Below, in pieces: positions 32,426 through 42,378 of a stretch of 53,025 nucleotides of DNA. Every line of letters begins with the position of its first letter. Position 1 is the first letter of the stretch. The position numbers and the translations under genes were made by a program. Below the pieces are notes generated by a model. It searched no databases. It was not told the DNA's origin and worked only from the letters and a program-made list of their open reading frames with translations. Source of the DNA: Acidobacteriota bacterium (GTDB lineage: Bacteria; Acidobacteriota; Terriglobia; Bryobacterales; Bryobacteraceae); contig JANXLY010000427.1 of the NCBI GenBank assembly GCA_025354885.1, positions 1-53,025 on the forward strand. The letters are read 5' to 3'.

Positions 32426-33778
32426 ATGCAAAATCTGTTTTCTCTTCTGATGGCCTGCGCGGCAGGCTCCCTACTACTACTTTCGTCGTGCAATCCGCAG
32501 GCGGCAACGGCGCCTGGTCCTGGCGGAAAGGGAGGCAAGAAGGGCGGTGAAATTCCTGTAGTGGTAGTGAAATCGACCACAAAAGACATGCCGATTGATC
32601 TCGATGTAATCGGCAATGTCGAAGCCAGCTCTACCGTGAGTATCAAGCCGCAAGTGAGCGGGGAGCTGAAAGCGGCGTTTTTCAAGGAAGGCGAGTTTGT
32701 CAAGGCAGGGGATCCGTTGTTTGAGATTGACCGGAGAACTTTGACTGCGCAACTGGATCAGGCGGTGGCGAATCTGTCGCGTAGCGAGGCGCAATTGCGA
32801 ATGGCGACGGCAAATCTGGCGAAGGACATGGCGCAGGCGGACTATTTACGCTCCGTGTCGCAACGCAACGAGATGCTGATGAAAGAAGGCATCGCATCGA
32901 AGGAGCAAGGGGCACAAGCTGCGGCGCAGGCATTGGCACAGAAGGAACTGACGGATGCAGACCGCGCAGGAATTGAGAGCTCCAGAGCAGACATAGCAGC
33001 GAACAAGGCGACGATTGACAACCTCAAGGTGCAGGTTGGCTTTACGACAATCAAAGCGCCGATTTCGGGTCGCACCGGCACGCTGCTGATCAAACCGGGC
33101 AACATCGTTTCAGCAAACACCAGTGAACTGGTAACGATCAATCAGATCCAGCCGGTGAATGTGAGTTTTGCGGTGCCCGAGTCGCAATTTCAAAAAATTT
33201 CCAGCCGTTTTGGCAAAGAGCGATTGGCTGTGTTTGCGACTTCGCAGGATTCGACTGAGCCACCTAGCGTTGGAGTGTTGGCTTTTATCGAAAGTACTGT
33301 GGATGCGACGACTGGCACACTGCGGCTGCGAGCTACGTTTCCGAATGCGGAACGCAAGATGTGGCCAGGGCAATTTGTCCGGGTCCGGATGCGCCTTGGG
33401 ATGATCGAAGGGGCGGTGGTGGTGCCGAATCAGGCGGTGCAGACAGGGCAGGATGGGTCGTTCATTTATGTGGTGAAAGAAGACCGTAGCGTTGAGAACC
33501 GGCCAGTTGTGATTGGGGTACGGAGCGGAACGGATCTATCCATCACCAAGGGTCTGGCGGCGGGAGAAACGGTTGTGACTGAAGGACAACTGAGGATTGC
33601 GCCTGGGCTGAAGGTGAATCCGCGAGCTCCCGGGGCCGGTGGAGGCCGAAAAGGCGGGAATGCGAATGGCGGCGAGATGAAGGGTGGAGAAGGCAAGGGT
33701 GGAGAAGGCGAGATGAAGGGCGGCGAGAAGGGCGGAGATGCTAAAGGCGGCGAGGGCCGCCGGAAGAGGCCTGAGTAG
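32426..33778 (+). CDS. RND efflux periplasmic adaptor lipoprotein (MdtA/AcrA-like)
   Basis: 450 residues from ATG 32426; an in-frame TTG at 32375 would add a leader ahead of the lipoprotein signal. Lipobox L-L-S-S-C near residue 24 anchors it in the inner membrane. The lipoyl halves (V-S-I-K-P-Q-V-S-G and V-G-F-T-T-I-K-A-P-I-S-G-R) flank an alpha-hairpin (about 105-190). The beta-barrel (V-N-V-S-F-A-V-P-E) and membrane-proximal domains follow. The last 45 residues are a Gly/Lys/Glu-rich tail of G-G-E-x-K-G-G repeats, unusual for the family. It precedes two RND permease genes by six bases, so it would join both. Confidence 0.9.
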   Translation: MQNLFSLLMACAAGSLLLLSSCNPQAATAPGPGGKGGKKGGEIPVVVVKSTTKDMPIDLDVIGNVEASSTVSIKPQVSGELKAAFFKEGEFVKAGDPLFEIDRRTLTAQLDQAVANLSRSEAQLRMATANLAKDMAQADYLRSVSQRNEMLMKEGIASKEQGAQAAAQALAQKELTDADRAGIESSRADIAANKATIDNLKVQVGFTTIKAPISGRTGTLLIKPGNIVSANTSELVTINQIQPVNVSFAVPESQFQKISSRFGKERLAVFATSQDSTEPPSVGVLAFIESTVDATTGTLRLRATFPNAERKMWPGQFVRVRMRLGMIEGAVVVPNQAVQTGQDGSFIYVVKEDRSVENRPVVIGVRSGTDLSITKGLAAGETVVTEGQLRIAPGLKVNPRAPGAGGGRKGGNANGGEMKGGEGKGGEGEMKGGEKGGDAKGGEGRRKRPE

Positions 33779-33784
33779 CAAGCC

Positions 33785-36700
33785 ATGAATTTTTCAGCCA
33801 TCTTCATTCGACGTCCTGTAGCGACCATCCTGCTGATGTTGGGGATTGCCCTATTTGGTGTGGTTTCATACTTCTATCTGCCGGTAAGCGATTTGCCGAA
33901 TGTTGATTTCCCGACGTTGAGTGTTTCTGCATCGCTCCCTGGGGCGGATCCGACAACGATGGCTTCTGCGGTTGCGACCCCGCTTGAGAGGCAGTTCACT
34001 TCGATTGCGGGCGTAGATTCGATGACATCGACGAACTCGCTAGGTTCAACGAGTGTGACGATGCAGTTTGACCTTTCGCGCGATATCGACGGTGCAGCAG
34101 TAGACGTGCAGACTGCGATCAGCGCGGCGATGCCATTGCTGCCGCCGGGGATGCCTTCGCCACCTTCGTTTCGCAAACAGAACCCGTCTGACGGCCCAAT
34201 TCTTTTTCTTGCAGTCACGAGCACCTCGATGCCGAGGTGGAGGCTGGATGAGTATGCGCAACAGGTGATTGGACAGAGAATTTCTTCCATCAAAGGAGTT
34301 GCGCAGGTTAGCGTGATGGGTTCGCAGAAGTTCGCTGTGCACGTGCAGGTGGATCCGGAAAAACTCGCATCGCGCGGGATCGGAATCAATGAAGTAGCAA
34401 CAGCAATTCGAAACTGGAATTCGAATACACCAACGGGTACGCTGTGGGGGCCGAATCAGGCTTATTCCATTCAGACCAATGGGAGACTGCCGACGACAGA
34501 AGACTATGAAAGCCTCGTGGTTGCCTGGAAAAACAATGCCCCGGTAAGGCTCGGGGATCTGGGAGTGGTTCGTGATGGGAGCGAAGACGAACGCACCATG
34601 GCGTGGAACTACTCAGAAAAGAAGTTTGTGCAAGGGATCAACCTGATGGTGATGCGCCAGCCGGGCAGCAACATCATCGAGGTGAACGACGCGGTAAAGA
34701 AAGTATTACCGACGATTCAGAAGCAACTACCGCCCTCAGTGAAGCTGGAAGTCCGCAGTGATCGATCAAAAAACATTCGCGAGGCGTTTGCCGACATTCA
34801 GGTGACTCTGCTGATGACGCTTGCGCTTGTGATCATGGTGATCTTCTTGTTCTTGCGGAAAGGTAGCGCGACACTGATTCCAACACTCGCATTGCCGATT
34901 TCACTGGTTGGGACTTTTGCGGTGATGTATGTGCTGAACTTTTCGCTCAACAGCCTGACGATGATGGCAATCATTCTGTCGGTGGGATTTGTAGTTGACG
35001 ATGCGATCGTGATGCTGGAGAACATTGTCCGGCACATTGAGCGAGGGGAATCGCCGATGGAAGCAGCACTGCGCGGATCGAGGGAAATCTGGTTCACGAT
35101 TATCTCGATGACGATTTCGCTGGCAGCCGTATTCATTCCAATCCTGTTCATGGGTGGCGTGCTGGGACGCTTGTTCCGCGAGTTTGCGGTGACGATCACG
35201 ACGGCAGTACTGATCTCGGGCTTTGTGTCCGTCTCGCTGACGCCCATGCTGGCGAGTCGTATCTTACGAGCCCATTCCACGGTAAAACCAAATCTTTTTG
35301 CCCGCATCATTGAGGCACCGCTTGTATTTGCGACGCGCATGTACGGGATCAGTCTGGGGTGGGTGGTTCGGCATCACTTCGTAATGGTGGTTGTATTTGT
35401 AGCCATGTTCTTCTCGACGATGTGGCTGTTTGAGCGTGTACCGAAAGGCTTTATTCCAGAAGTCGATACCGATCAGATTTATGTAAATACCGAGATGGCC
35501 CAAGGCACGAGCTATCTGGCAATGCGGAATTATCAGGAACGTATCAATCAGATCGTGGCGACGGACCCGGATATCGACAGCTTCATGTCGAGCGTTGGCG
35601 GCGGCATGATGGGCGGTGGAGGCGGTGGAGGGAACACAGGGCGACTCTTCGTAGCACTCAAGCCATTGAAGCAGCGGAAAGCCTCGGCGGCCGACGTTGC
35701 CAATCGCCTGCGGCCAAAACTGGGATCTATCCCCGGGGTGCGAGCAGTGCCAACACTACCGCCGGCAATTCGCATTGGTGGACGGGGATCGAGTTCCAGC
35801 TACCAGGTAACGTTGCAATCTCCTGATGCCGCTCAACTTTATCGGGAAGGCCAGAAATTCGAACGCGAGGTGGCGAAGCTGCCCAGTGTGCTCGATATCA
35901 ATAGCGACATTCAGGTGCGCAGCCCGCGTGTCCGCATTGAAATTGATCGCGATAAGGCGGCCACTTACAATCTCGACGTGCAGATGATTGAACAATCCAT
36001 CTACAACGGATATGGAACGAGTTTTGCGAGCACGATTTATGCGCCGAACAATCAGTACCGCGTGATGCTCGAAGTAACACCGCGCTATCAGTCCTTTGCT
36101 GACATGATCTCGAAGCTTTACATCAAGTCAGGCGATGGAAGACTGATTCCGCTGGATGCGGTAACGCACCAGGTTGAGGATGTCGGCCCACAATCGATCA
36201 ATCACTCAGGGCAGTTGCCGAGTGTCACGGTGTCTTTCAATCTCAAGCCTGGCATTGCACTGGGAGAAGCAGTGGAGGAGATCACTGAACTTGCGAAGGA
36301 GAAATTGCCGTCCAACATCAACCTGAACTTCGCGGGAACAGCCAAAGTGTTTCAGGACTCGCTGGCGAACATGACGACGCTTTTGATCATCGCGATCCTG
36401 GTGGTTTACATCACGCTCGGAATTCTCTATGAGAGCTTCATCCATCCGCTCACAATTCTATCGGGCCTGCCGTCTGCTGCCTTTGGTGCTCTGTTCACAC
36501 TCATGATCATGGGTGTGGAGTTGAACATCTACGCCTTTGTCGGTCTTGTCCTTTTGATCGGGCTGGTGAAGAAAAATGCGATCATGCAGATCGATTTCGC
36601 GCTGCAAGCGCAACGCACGATGGGGATGAACGCATCTGAGGCGATTTTTGAGGGGTGTGTGACGCGCTTCCGTCCGATCATGATGACAACAGCTGCGGCG

Positions 36701-36925
36701 TTGCTGGGGGCAATTCCAATTGCAGTCGGCTACGGCGCGGGTGGCGAAGCACGCAAGCCGTTAGGTCTTGTGGTGGTTGGCGGCTTGATGTTCTCACAAG
36801 CCATTACGCTTTATCTGACTCCCGTTGTTTACGTTTATCTCGACAAATTGCAGGCCCTCTGGAAGAAGCAGCCCAAGTCGGAAGCTCCCATCGCCCAGCC
36901 CTCCCTTGGTGAAGCCCACTCATGA
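33785..36925 (+). CDS. RND multidrug efflux permease, first of a pair (MdtB-like)
   Basis: 1046 residues, full RND length. Twelve spans with the two large periplasmic loops. The proton relay aspartates D405-D406 in V-D-D-A-I-V-M-L-E-N in TM4 and the lysine in L-V-K-K-N-A-I-M-Q-I-D of TM10 are intact. Y-L-P-V-S-D-L-P-N-V-D-F near residue 30 is of the MdtB/MdtC and multidrug type. A glycine run (G-M-M-G-G-G-G-G-G-G) sits in the second periplasmic loop near residue 615. The stop overlaps the next permease start (ATGA). The pair suggests a heteromeric trimer as in MdtBC. No outer-membrane channel gene is adjacent. Confidence 0.93.
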   Translation: MNFSAIFIRRPVATILLMLGIALFGVVSYFYLPVSDLPNVDFPTLSVSASLPGADPTTMASAVATPLERQFTSIAGVDSMTSTNSLGSTSVTMQFDLSRDIDGAAVDVQTAISAAMPLLPPGMPSPPSFRKQNPSDGPILFLAVTSTSMPRWRLDEYAQQVIGQRISSIKGVAQVSVMGSQKFAVHVQVDPEKLASRGIGINEVATAIRNWNSNTPTGTLWGPNQAYSIQTNGRLPTTEDYESLVVAWKNNAPVRLGDLGVVRDGSEDERTMAWNYSEKKFVQGINLMVMRQPGSNIIEVNDAVKKVLPTIQKQLPPSVKLEVRSDRSKNIREAFADIQVTLLMTLALVIMVIFLFLRKGSATLIPTLALPISLVGTFAVMYVLNFSLNSLTMMAIILSVGFVVDDAIVMLENIVRHIERGESPMEAALRGSREIWFTIISMTISLAAVFIPILFMGGVLGRLFREFAVTITTAVLISGFVSVSLTPMLASRILRAHSTVKPNLFARIIEAPLVFATRMYGISLGWVVRHHFVMVVVFVAMFFSTMWLFERVPKGFIPEVDTDQIYVNTEMAQGTSYLAMRNYQERINQIVATDPDIDSFMSSVGGGMMGGGGGGGNTGRLFVALKPLKQRKASAADVANRLRPKLGSIPGVRAVPTLPPAIRIGGRGSSSSYQVTLQSPDAAQLYREGQKFEREVAKLPSVLDINSDIQVRSPRVRIEIDRDKAATYNLDVQMIEQSIYNGYGTSFASTIYAPNNQYRVMLEVTPRYQSFADMISKLYIKSGDGRLIPLDAVTHQVEDVGPQSINHSGQLPSVTVSFNLKPGIALGEAVEEITELAKEKLPSNINLNFAGTAKVFQDSLANMTTLLIIAILVVYITLGILYESFIHPLTILSGLPSAAFGALFTLMIMGVELNIYAFVGLVLLIGLVKKNAIMQIDFALQAQRTMGMNASEAIFEGCVTRFRPIMMTTAAALLGAIPIAVGYGAGGEARKPLGLVVVGGLMFSQAITLYLTPVVYVYLDKLQALWKKQPKSEAPIAQPSLGEAHS

Positions 36926-39900
36926 ACGTTTCGAAAGTCTTTATTGAGCGTCCGATCGCGACGACGCTATTGATGGTTGCGATTGGCCTGTTTGGCGTGA
37001 TTTCTTACAAAAATCTGCCGGTCAGCGATCTGCCGAATGTTGATTTGCCGACGCTTCTGGTGACGGCACAGTTGCCTGGAGCGAGTCCGGAGACGATGGC
37101 CTCGGCGGTTGCAACACCGCTTGAGGCTCAGTTCTCGACAATTGCAGGCCTGACCTCGATGACGAGTATCAACACACTTGGCTCGACGCAGGTGACCCTT
37201 GAGTTTGACCTCGAGCGCAGCCTCGATGGCGCAGCGGTGGATGTGCAGGCGGCGATCACGCAGTCTTCGCGAATGCTGCCGCCTGGCATGCCTACGCCAC
37301 CGACATTCACGAAGGTGAATCCTGCAGATCAGCCGATCCTTTACCTTGCACTTTCGTCTACTTCAATGCCGCTCTATGCCTTGAATGAATTTGCAGAGAC
37401 ACGCGTTGCACAACGTATCTCGCAAGTATCCGGAGTAGCGCAGGTGGCGATTCTCGGATCGCAGCGCTATGCAGTGCACGCGCAAATGGACCCCTATGCG
37501 ATGGCGGCACGCGGGGTTGGCATCAATGAAGTAGAAACGGCATTGCGCACGTGGAACGTGAATCTCCCAACCGGGACGATCAATGGACCGCAGCGAGCCT
37601 TTACACTGCAGGCAAGTGGACAGTTGATGAACGCTGAGGCGTTCAAATCTGTAATCGTAAGCTACCGCCGGGGATCTCCGGTACGACTGGAAGAACTGGG
37701 GCGAGTGATCGACGGTGTTGAAGATGATCGCACCGCCTCATGGTTTTGTGATGACGGAGGATGCAGACGTTCCATCGTGCTGGGCATTCAGCGGCAGCCA
37801 GGTACGAACACAATTGCGGTGACGGACGGAATCAAGAAACTGATGCCGCTCTTCAAGGCGGAACTGCCGCCATCGGTTGAGATGAAAGTTTTCTACGACC
37901 GCTCGGATACGATTCGGGAATCGTATAAGGACGTGCAGTTCACGATGTTTCTGACGCTCGTTCTGATTGTGGGTGTGATCTATCTGTTTTTGCGAAATTT
38001 TTCGGCGACGCTGATCCCGAGTCTGGCACTGCCCTTCTCGATCATCGGTACTTTTGCGGTGATGTATCTGTGTGGATACTCACTCGATAACCTTTCGATG
38101 ATGGCGTTGATTTTGGCGATTGGCTTTGTGGTGGACGATGCAATCGTCATGCTTGAGAACATTGTGCGCCATATGGAAATGGGCAAGGGGGCGATGCAAG
38201 CGGCTCTTGAAGGATCGAGGGAAATCAGTTTCACGATTGTGTCGATGACCATTTCGCTCGCTGCTGTGTTCATTCCAATTCTCTTCATGGGAGGAGTGCT
38301 GGGGCGGCTGTTCAAGGAATTCTCGGTAACGATTTGCGTGGCGATTCTGATTTCTGGTGTGGTGTCGGTCACGCTGACACCGATGCTGGCGAGTCGTTTT
38401 CTGAAGCCGCATCACGGGGCGCATTCGAAGTTTTATCAAGTGACGGAGCGCTGGTTTGAGGCCTGGCTCGGCTCTTACGACCGAAGTCTGAAATGGGTGT
38501 TGCGGCATCGACTCTCGACGATATTTGCTTCGCTGCTGATTCTGATTGCTACGGGCTGGCTGTTTGTAACCGTGCCTAAGGGCTTTATCCCGGATCAGGA
38601 TACGGATCAGATGACGGTGATCACTGAGGCGCAAGAGGGTACTTCGTTCACGAAGATGGTGGAGTATCAGAATCAGATTGCAGAGTTTCTGCGACAGGAC
38701 CCGATGATCGAATCGCTGGTGTCGAACGTGGGTGGATCTGCGTCGGCAGCTCTCGGAGGTAACAACTACGGGCAGATCGTAGTACACCTGAAGCCACGCG
38801 AGCACCGGACAGAACTGGTGAATCAGATCATCGAGAGGATTCGCCCGCAGATTTCGCAGTTCCCTGGAATGAAAGTGTATCCGCAGAATCCGCCGGTAGT
38901 GCGGATAGGCGGGCTCGTTTCGAAGAGTCTTTACCAGTACACGCTTTACTCGCCCGACAAACCGGCTCTCTATGAGACTGCTGCTGAACTCACGACGGAA
39001 CTGAGCAAATTGCATTCGCTGTCCGATGTGACAAGCGACTTGATGATCAAATCGCCGCAGGTGAAAATCGAAGTGGATCGAGACAAGGCTGCGAGCATGC
39101 AGGTGAATGTGTCGCAGATCGAGAATGCGCTCTTTGATGCTTATGGTCCGCGTTGGGCATCGACGATTTACTCGCCGGTGAATGAGTACAAGGTGTTGCT
39201 GGAGTTGATGCCCGAATATCAGTCGGATCCGAAACTGCTATCGATGCTTTATTTCAAAGCGAACAGCACCAATCTGATTCCGCTGGATGCACTGGCGAAG
39301 GTGGAACTGGATAGCGGGCCACTCGCGATCAGCCATTATGGTCAGTTAGGCGCGGTGACGGTGTCATTTGGAATTCGACCGGGAGCATCTCTCGGGACGG
39401 CGCTCGACGAAGTTGCCGACACGGCCAAGCGAGTGTTGCCGGATACAGTGAGTGCGAGTTTCCAGGGAGCAGCTGAGGCATTTCATGGGTCGCTCGGGAA
39501 CCTCTGGGTGTTGCTCGCAGTTGCACTGGCGGTGGTCTATATCGTGTTGGGAATTTTGTATGAAAGCTTCATTCATCCAATTACGATTCTGTCGGGATTG
39601 CCGAGTGCAGGATTTGGCGCGCTGCTGACTTTGTATCTCTTCAAGATGGATTTGAGCATATATGCCTTTGTGGGATTGATCATGCTCATTGGCATTGTGA
39701 AAAAGAATGCGATCATGCAGATCGATTTTGCGCTGGATGCCGAGCGTGAAGGGATGAGTCCAGACGAGGCGATCTATCAGGGATGCCTGGTTCGCTTTCG
39801 CCCGATCATGATGACGACGATGTGCGCACTGCTTGGTGCGGTACCGATTGCAGTTGGTTATGGTGCTGGCGGCGAAGCAAGACAACCGCTCGGACTGGTA

Positions 39901-40038
39901 GTGGTGGGTGGTCTTTTGTTTTCGCAACTGGTGACCCTGTACCTGACGCCCGTGGTTTACACTTACATGGCGAAGCTGACTGGCAAGCGTGTTGTGGCAG
40001 CGGTCGAGGCGAGACCGATTGAAGCGATGCCGGCCTGA
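36922..40038 (+). CDS. RND multidrug efflux permease, second of a pair (MdtC-like)
   Basis: 1038 residues. Similar throughout to the preceding permease, clearly a duplicate that has diverged. D405-D406 and the L-I-G-I-V-K-K-N-A-I-M-Q-I-D segment are conserved. The glycine run is missing here and replaced by G-G-S-A-S-A-A-L-G-G. It has an extra cysteine-bearing loop, W-F-C-D-D-G-G-C-R-R, near residue 275, a potential disulfide not found in the first permease. The gene overlaps its neighbour upstream by four bases and is followed three bases later by an SH3-domain protein gene. Confidence 0.93.
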   Translation: MNVSKVFIERPIATTLLMVAIGLFGVISYKNLPVSDLPNVDLPTLLVTAQLPGASPETMASAVATPLEAQFSTIAGLTSMTSINTLGSTQVTLEFDLERSLDGAAVDVQAAITQSSRMLPPGMPTPPTFTKVNPADQPILYLALSSTSMPLYALNEFAETRVAQRISQVSGVAQVAILGSQRYAVHAQMDPYAMAARGVGINEVETALRTWNVNLPTGTINGPQRAFTLQASGQLMNAEAFKSVIVSYRRGSPVRLEELGRVIDGVEDDRTASWFCDDGGCRRSIVLGIQRQPGTNTIAVTDGIKKLMPLFKAELPPSVEMKVFYDRSDTIRESYKDVQFTMFLTLVLIVGVIYLFLRNFSATLIPSLALPFSIIGTFAVMYLCGYSLDNLSMMALILAIGFVVDDAIVMLENIVRHMEMGKGAMQAALEGSREISFTIVSMTISLAAVFIPILFMGGVLGRLFKEFSVTICVAILISGVVSVTLTPMLASRFLKPHHGAHSKFYQVTERWFEAWLGSYDRSLKWVLRHRLSTIFASLLILIATGWLFVTVPKGFIPDQDTDQMTVITEAQEGTSFTKMVEYQNQIAEFLRQDPMIESLVSNVGGSASAALGGNNYGQIVVHLKPREHRTELVNQIIERIRPQISQFPGMKVYPQNPPVVRIGGLVSKSLYQYTLYSPDKPALYETAAELTTELSKLHSLSDVTSDLMIKSPQVKIEVDRDKAASMQVNVSQIENALFDAYGPRWASTIYSPVNEYKVLLELMPEYQSDPKLLSMLYFKANSTNLIPLDALAKVELDSGPLAISHYGQLGAVTVSFGIRPGASLGTALDEVADTAKRVLPDTVSASFQGAAEAFHGSLGNLWVLLAVALAVVYIVLGILYESFIHPITILSGLPSAGFGALLTLYLFKMDLSIYAFVGLIMLIGIVKKNAIMQIDFALDAEREGMSPDEAIYQGCLVRFRPIMMTTMCALLGAVPIAVGYGAGGEARQPLGLVVVGGLLFSQLVTLYLTPVVYTYMAKLTGKRVVAAVEARPIEAMPA

Positions 40039-40041
40039 TTT

Positions 40042-40695
40042 ATGCAATCCTCGTTCCGTCTTATCTTCTTGTTTTTCCTTGCCGGGTTTGTGCTTTTTTC
40101 GCAGGCAAAAGGCAAGTTGCCGCCGCTCGATGAAGCGGCGAGGGACGCGAGCTTTCTCGCATTCCAGACCCAGCTATTAAAAGCGATTGCGGAGCGCGAT
40201 GTGGTTTCTCTGATGGCGATGGTGTCGCCTCAGATCCGGAGCAGTTTTGGGGATGGCGGCGGCAAGAAGGAATTCGGAATCTATTGGAAACTGGACCAGG
40301 GCAAAGAGAGCGAGTTATGGGGGAAGCTTGGCGAGGCTGTAAAGCTTGGTTGTGCGCGGATGCCCAACTCGCGTGAGTATGCGGCCCCGTATGTTTATGC
40401 GGGTTTTCCCGAAGAATACGATTCGTTTGACCACGTGGCGGTGGTAGTGGCTGATGCAAAAATTTACGCTCAGCCGAAGACCCAGTCGGCGATTGTCGAA
40501 ACACTGCAATGGGACATCTTGAAACGGGGCGATGAGAATCCGAAAGCGCCTGCAGGTTGGATCAGGGTTCAGACGCTGAAGGGACGCAGCGGATGGGTAC
40601 AGACAGCTGTAGTTCGGAGCCCGATCGACTATCGCGCGATTTTTGAAAAGCGTGGTGGCAAATGGCTGATGACGGCGTTTGTTTCGGGTGATTAG
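40042..40695 (+). CDS. Secreted protein with bacterial SH3-like domain
   Basis: 217 residues. Signal peptide 1-22 (F-F-L-A-G-F-V-L-F-S-Q-A). The N-terminal helical part (about 25-130) has A-R-D-A-S-F-L-A-F-Q, and S-P-Q-I-R-S-S-F-G-D, a segment seen in DUF4440/lumazine-like accessory proteins. The C-terminal part (about 135-205) is SH3_3-like: V-V-A-D-A-K-I-Y-A-Q-P, then W-I-R-V-Q-T-L-K-G-R-S-G-W-V. SH3b domains bind cell-wall peptides. The role beside the pump is unknown. The TAG stop overlaps the stop of the convergent Kelch gene. Confidence 0.75.
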   Translation: MQSSFRLIFLFFLAGFVLFSQAKGKLPPLDEAARDASFLAFQTQLLKAIAERDVVSLMAMVSPQIRSSFGDGGGKKEFGIYWKLDQGKESELWGKLGEAVKLGCARMPNSREYAAPYVYAGFPEEYDSFDHVAVVVADAKIYAQPKTQSAIVETLQWDILKRGDENPKAPAGWIRVQTLKGRSGWVQTAVVRSPIDYRAIFEKRGGKWLMTAFVSGD

Positions 40696-42323
40696 CGCAG
40701 ATGGATCACAGTGCCGGGTTGGCTCTCCGCCGTGCCGATGCGGAGCAGGATGGGAGCGGGGCCTGTCGCGAGCCCGGCCGGAATGCGAGCGTTGATCTGG
40801 ATCAGCCCGACTGTTCCAGCGATCGGCGCTGCATAGAGCAACTCAGCTGGCTGATTTGCGATCAGTAGCGAAGTTTGTACCTGCGGCGAATTGAGGCCCT
40901 GCCCGGTAGCGTAGAGCACGGTGATGGTGCCCGGTGTGGCGGGGTTGGATGTGGAATTCATGGATCCGTCCTGATTCCAGGCCGCGGGGAAGAGACCTGG
41001 ATGGGCAGCGACTACCGGAGCAATCAGGTCATTACTGCGTTCTCCATTTCGTATTAGCGTGATCACGGCACTGGGAAGGGAGAGATCGAGGGGGACCTGG
41101 ATATTGAGTTGGCCGGTTTGGGAGTAAAAGAGGGGTGCGGCGATTCCGCCGATGGTGACGCTCGAAGCGCCGAGAGTGCGAGGGAGCTGTCCATTTTCTA
41201 AGGTGGCGCTCTGGCCCTCATCGGGGCCGAGGCTGCTTCCGAAGAGGGAAATGATCTCACCGGGGGCAATCGCCTGACCGATGCCGCTGAAGGCGTTGGC
41301 AAAGCCATTCTGGGCAAGCCGTGGGAGCTGAGCTAGACCACTACGGAGTTCCCACAACTCTGCAGTGCTGCCGCCGGAAGTGCTGCCGCCAAAGAAGTAA
41401 GAAACGCCGCTTTCAGGTGCGTAAACTCCCTGGTGCCGGAGACGGGCTGATGGTGCGTCGATGGAATTTCTGAGCTCAGACCAGGTGCGTGAAGCGGAAC
41501 TGAAAAGCCAGGTGTCGCCGAGCACACTTTGGCCGCCACCACCACCGAAAAGAATGAGTTGCTTGCGTCGCGAGTCGAACGAGATACCGTAATGCTGCCG
41601 AGGTAGAGGTTTGACAGCGCCGGTAATTTCGGTCCAGCTATTCGAACGCAGATCGAAGGACCAAAGGTCACCGAGTGGGCAGGGGCCAAAGCCACTGGCA
41701 CAGCCGCCATAGAGATACATTTGACGGGAAGCCGGGTCGAGTACGGCGTGGTGCAGGCAGCGGCGCAGAGGCCTGGTGCCGGAAGGAGTAATGTTGAGCC
41801 ATCGATTGGAGCTGAGATCAAAAGCCCAGGTATCATCGAAGCGGCCAGAATCAGTGAAGCCATGCGAGATAATCATGCGGTTGGTCTCTGTGTCGAGGAT
41901 GGCGGAGTGGCCATAGCGGCGGCTTGGGCCAGTGTTCTCCGGTGCGAGCAGGGTCCAACGTTGCGTCTTGAGATCGAAAGCCCAGACGTCGCTGAAGAAG
42001 CCACCACCCTGGCCGCCGAAGAGGAGGAGACGCTTTCGCTGCTCGTCGAAGAGAAGCGTATGTCCAAGGCGAGGAAGCGGCAGAGTACCTGTGGGTTCCA
42101 GACGAAGCCAGGTTTTGGATGGGATGGAATAGCGCCAGAGGTCGTTTAGGGTGTCTCTGGCCTGCCCGCCAAAAAGATAGAGGCTGGCGGCATCGGCATC
42201 ATAGGCAATTGTGCCGTCAATACGTGGCAGCGGGGCTTCACCATTTGGGAGAAGAAGGGAAAATCGCCAGTCCTGAGCGAGCAGAGTGGAAGAGAGCAGC
42301 AGGAGACCCAGTGAGTACTTCAT
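40692..42323 (-). CDS. Secreted Kelch-repeat protein with Solibacter-type C-terminal domain
   Basis: 543 residues from ATG 42323 (M-K-Y-S-L-G-L-L-L-L-S-S with signal site A-Q); a longer frame to 42401 adds a leader overlapping tauE. Six Kelch blades (about 25-310) have L-Y-L-F-G-G, W-x-x-x-x-x-x-x-W and R-x-G-H. The last ~215 residues are the TIGR03437-type domain, with I-A-P-G-E-I-I-S-L-F-G, S-N-P-A-T-P-G-T-I-T-V-L-Y-A-T-G-Q-G and a final V-I-H-L-R. This is the same domain as in the NHL protein at 3769, joined to another propeller. The stop shares two bases with the convergent gene's stop. Confidence 0.85.
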   Translation of the reverse strand: MKYSLGLLLLSSTLLAQDWRFSLLLPNGEAPLPRIDGTIAYDADAASLYLFGGQARDTLNDLWRYSIPSKTWLRLEPTGTLPLPRLGHTLLFDEQRKRLLLFGGQGGGFFSDVWAFDLKTQRWTLLAPENTGPSRRYGHSAILDTETNRMIISHGFTDSGRFDDTWAFDLSSNRWLNITPSGTRPLRRCLHHAVLDPASRQMYLYGGCASGFGPCPLGDLWSFDLRSNSWTEITGAVKPLPRQHYGISFDSRRKQLILFGGGGGQSVLGDTWLFSSASRTWSELRNSIDAPSARLRHQGVYAPESGVSYFFGGSTSGGSTAELWELRSGLAQLPRLAQNGFANAFSGIGQAIAPGEIISLFGSSLGPDEGQSATLENGQLPRTLGASSVTIGGIAAPLFYSQTGQLNIQVPLDLSLPSAVITLIRNGERSNDLIAPVVAAHPGLFPAAWNQDGSMNSTSNPATPGTITVLYATGQGLNSPQVQTSLLIANQPAELLYAAPIAGTVGLIQINARIPAGLATGPAPILLRIGTAESQPGTVIHLR

Positions 42324-42378
42324 ACCCGACCATTGCTTGAGGACCTTGAGGAAGTTATGGGACAGCCAGAAAGTTTTT

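Noticed and set aside
38080-39015. 311-codon minus-strand frame
   Set aside because: Antisense to the second RND permease; composition is that of a shadow.
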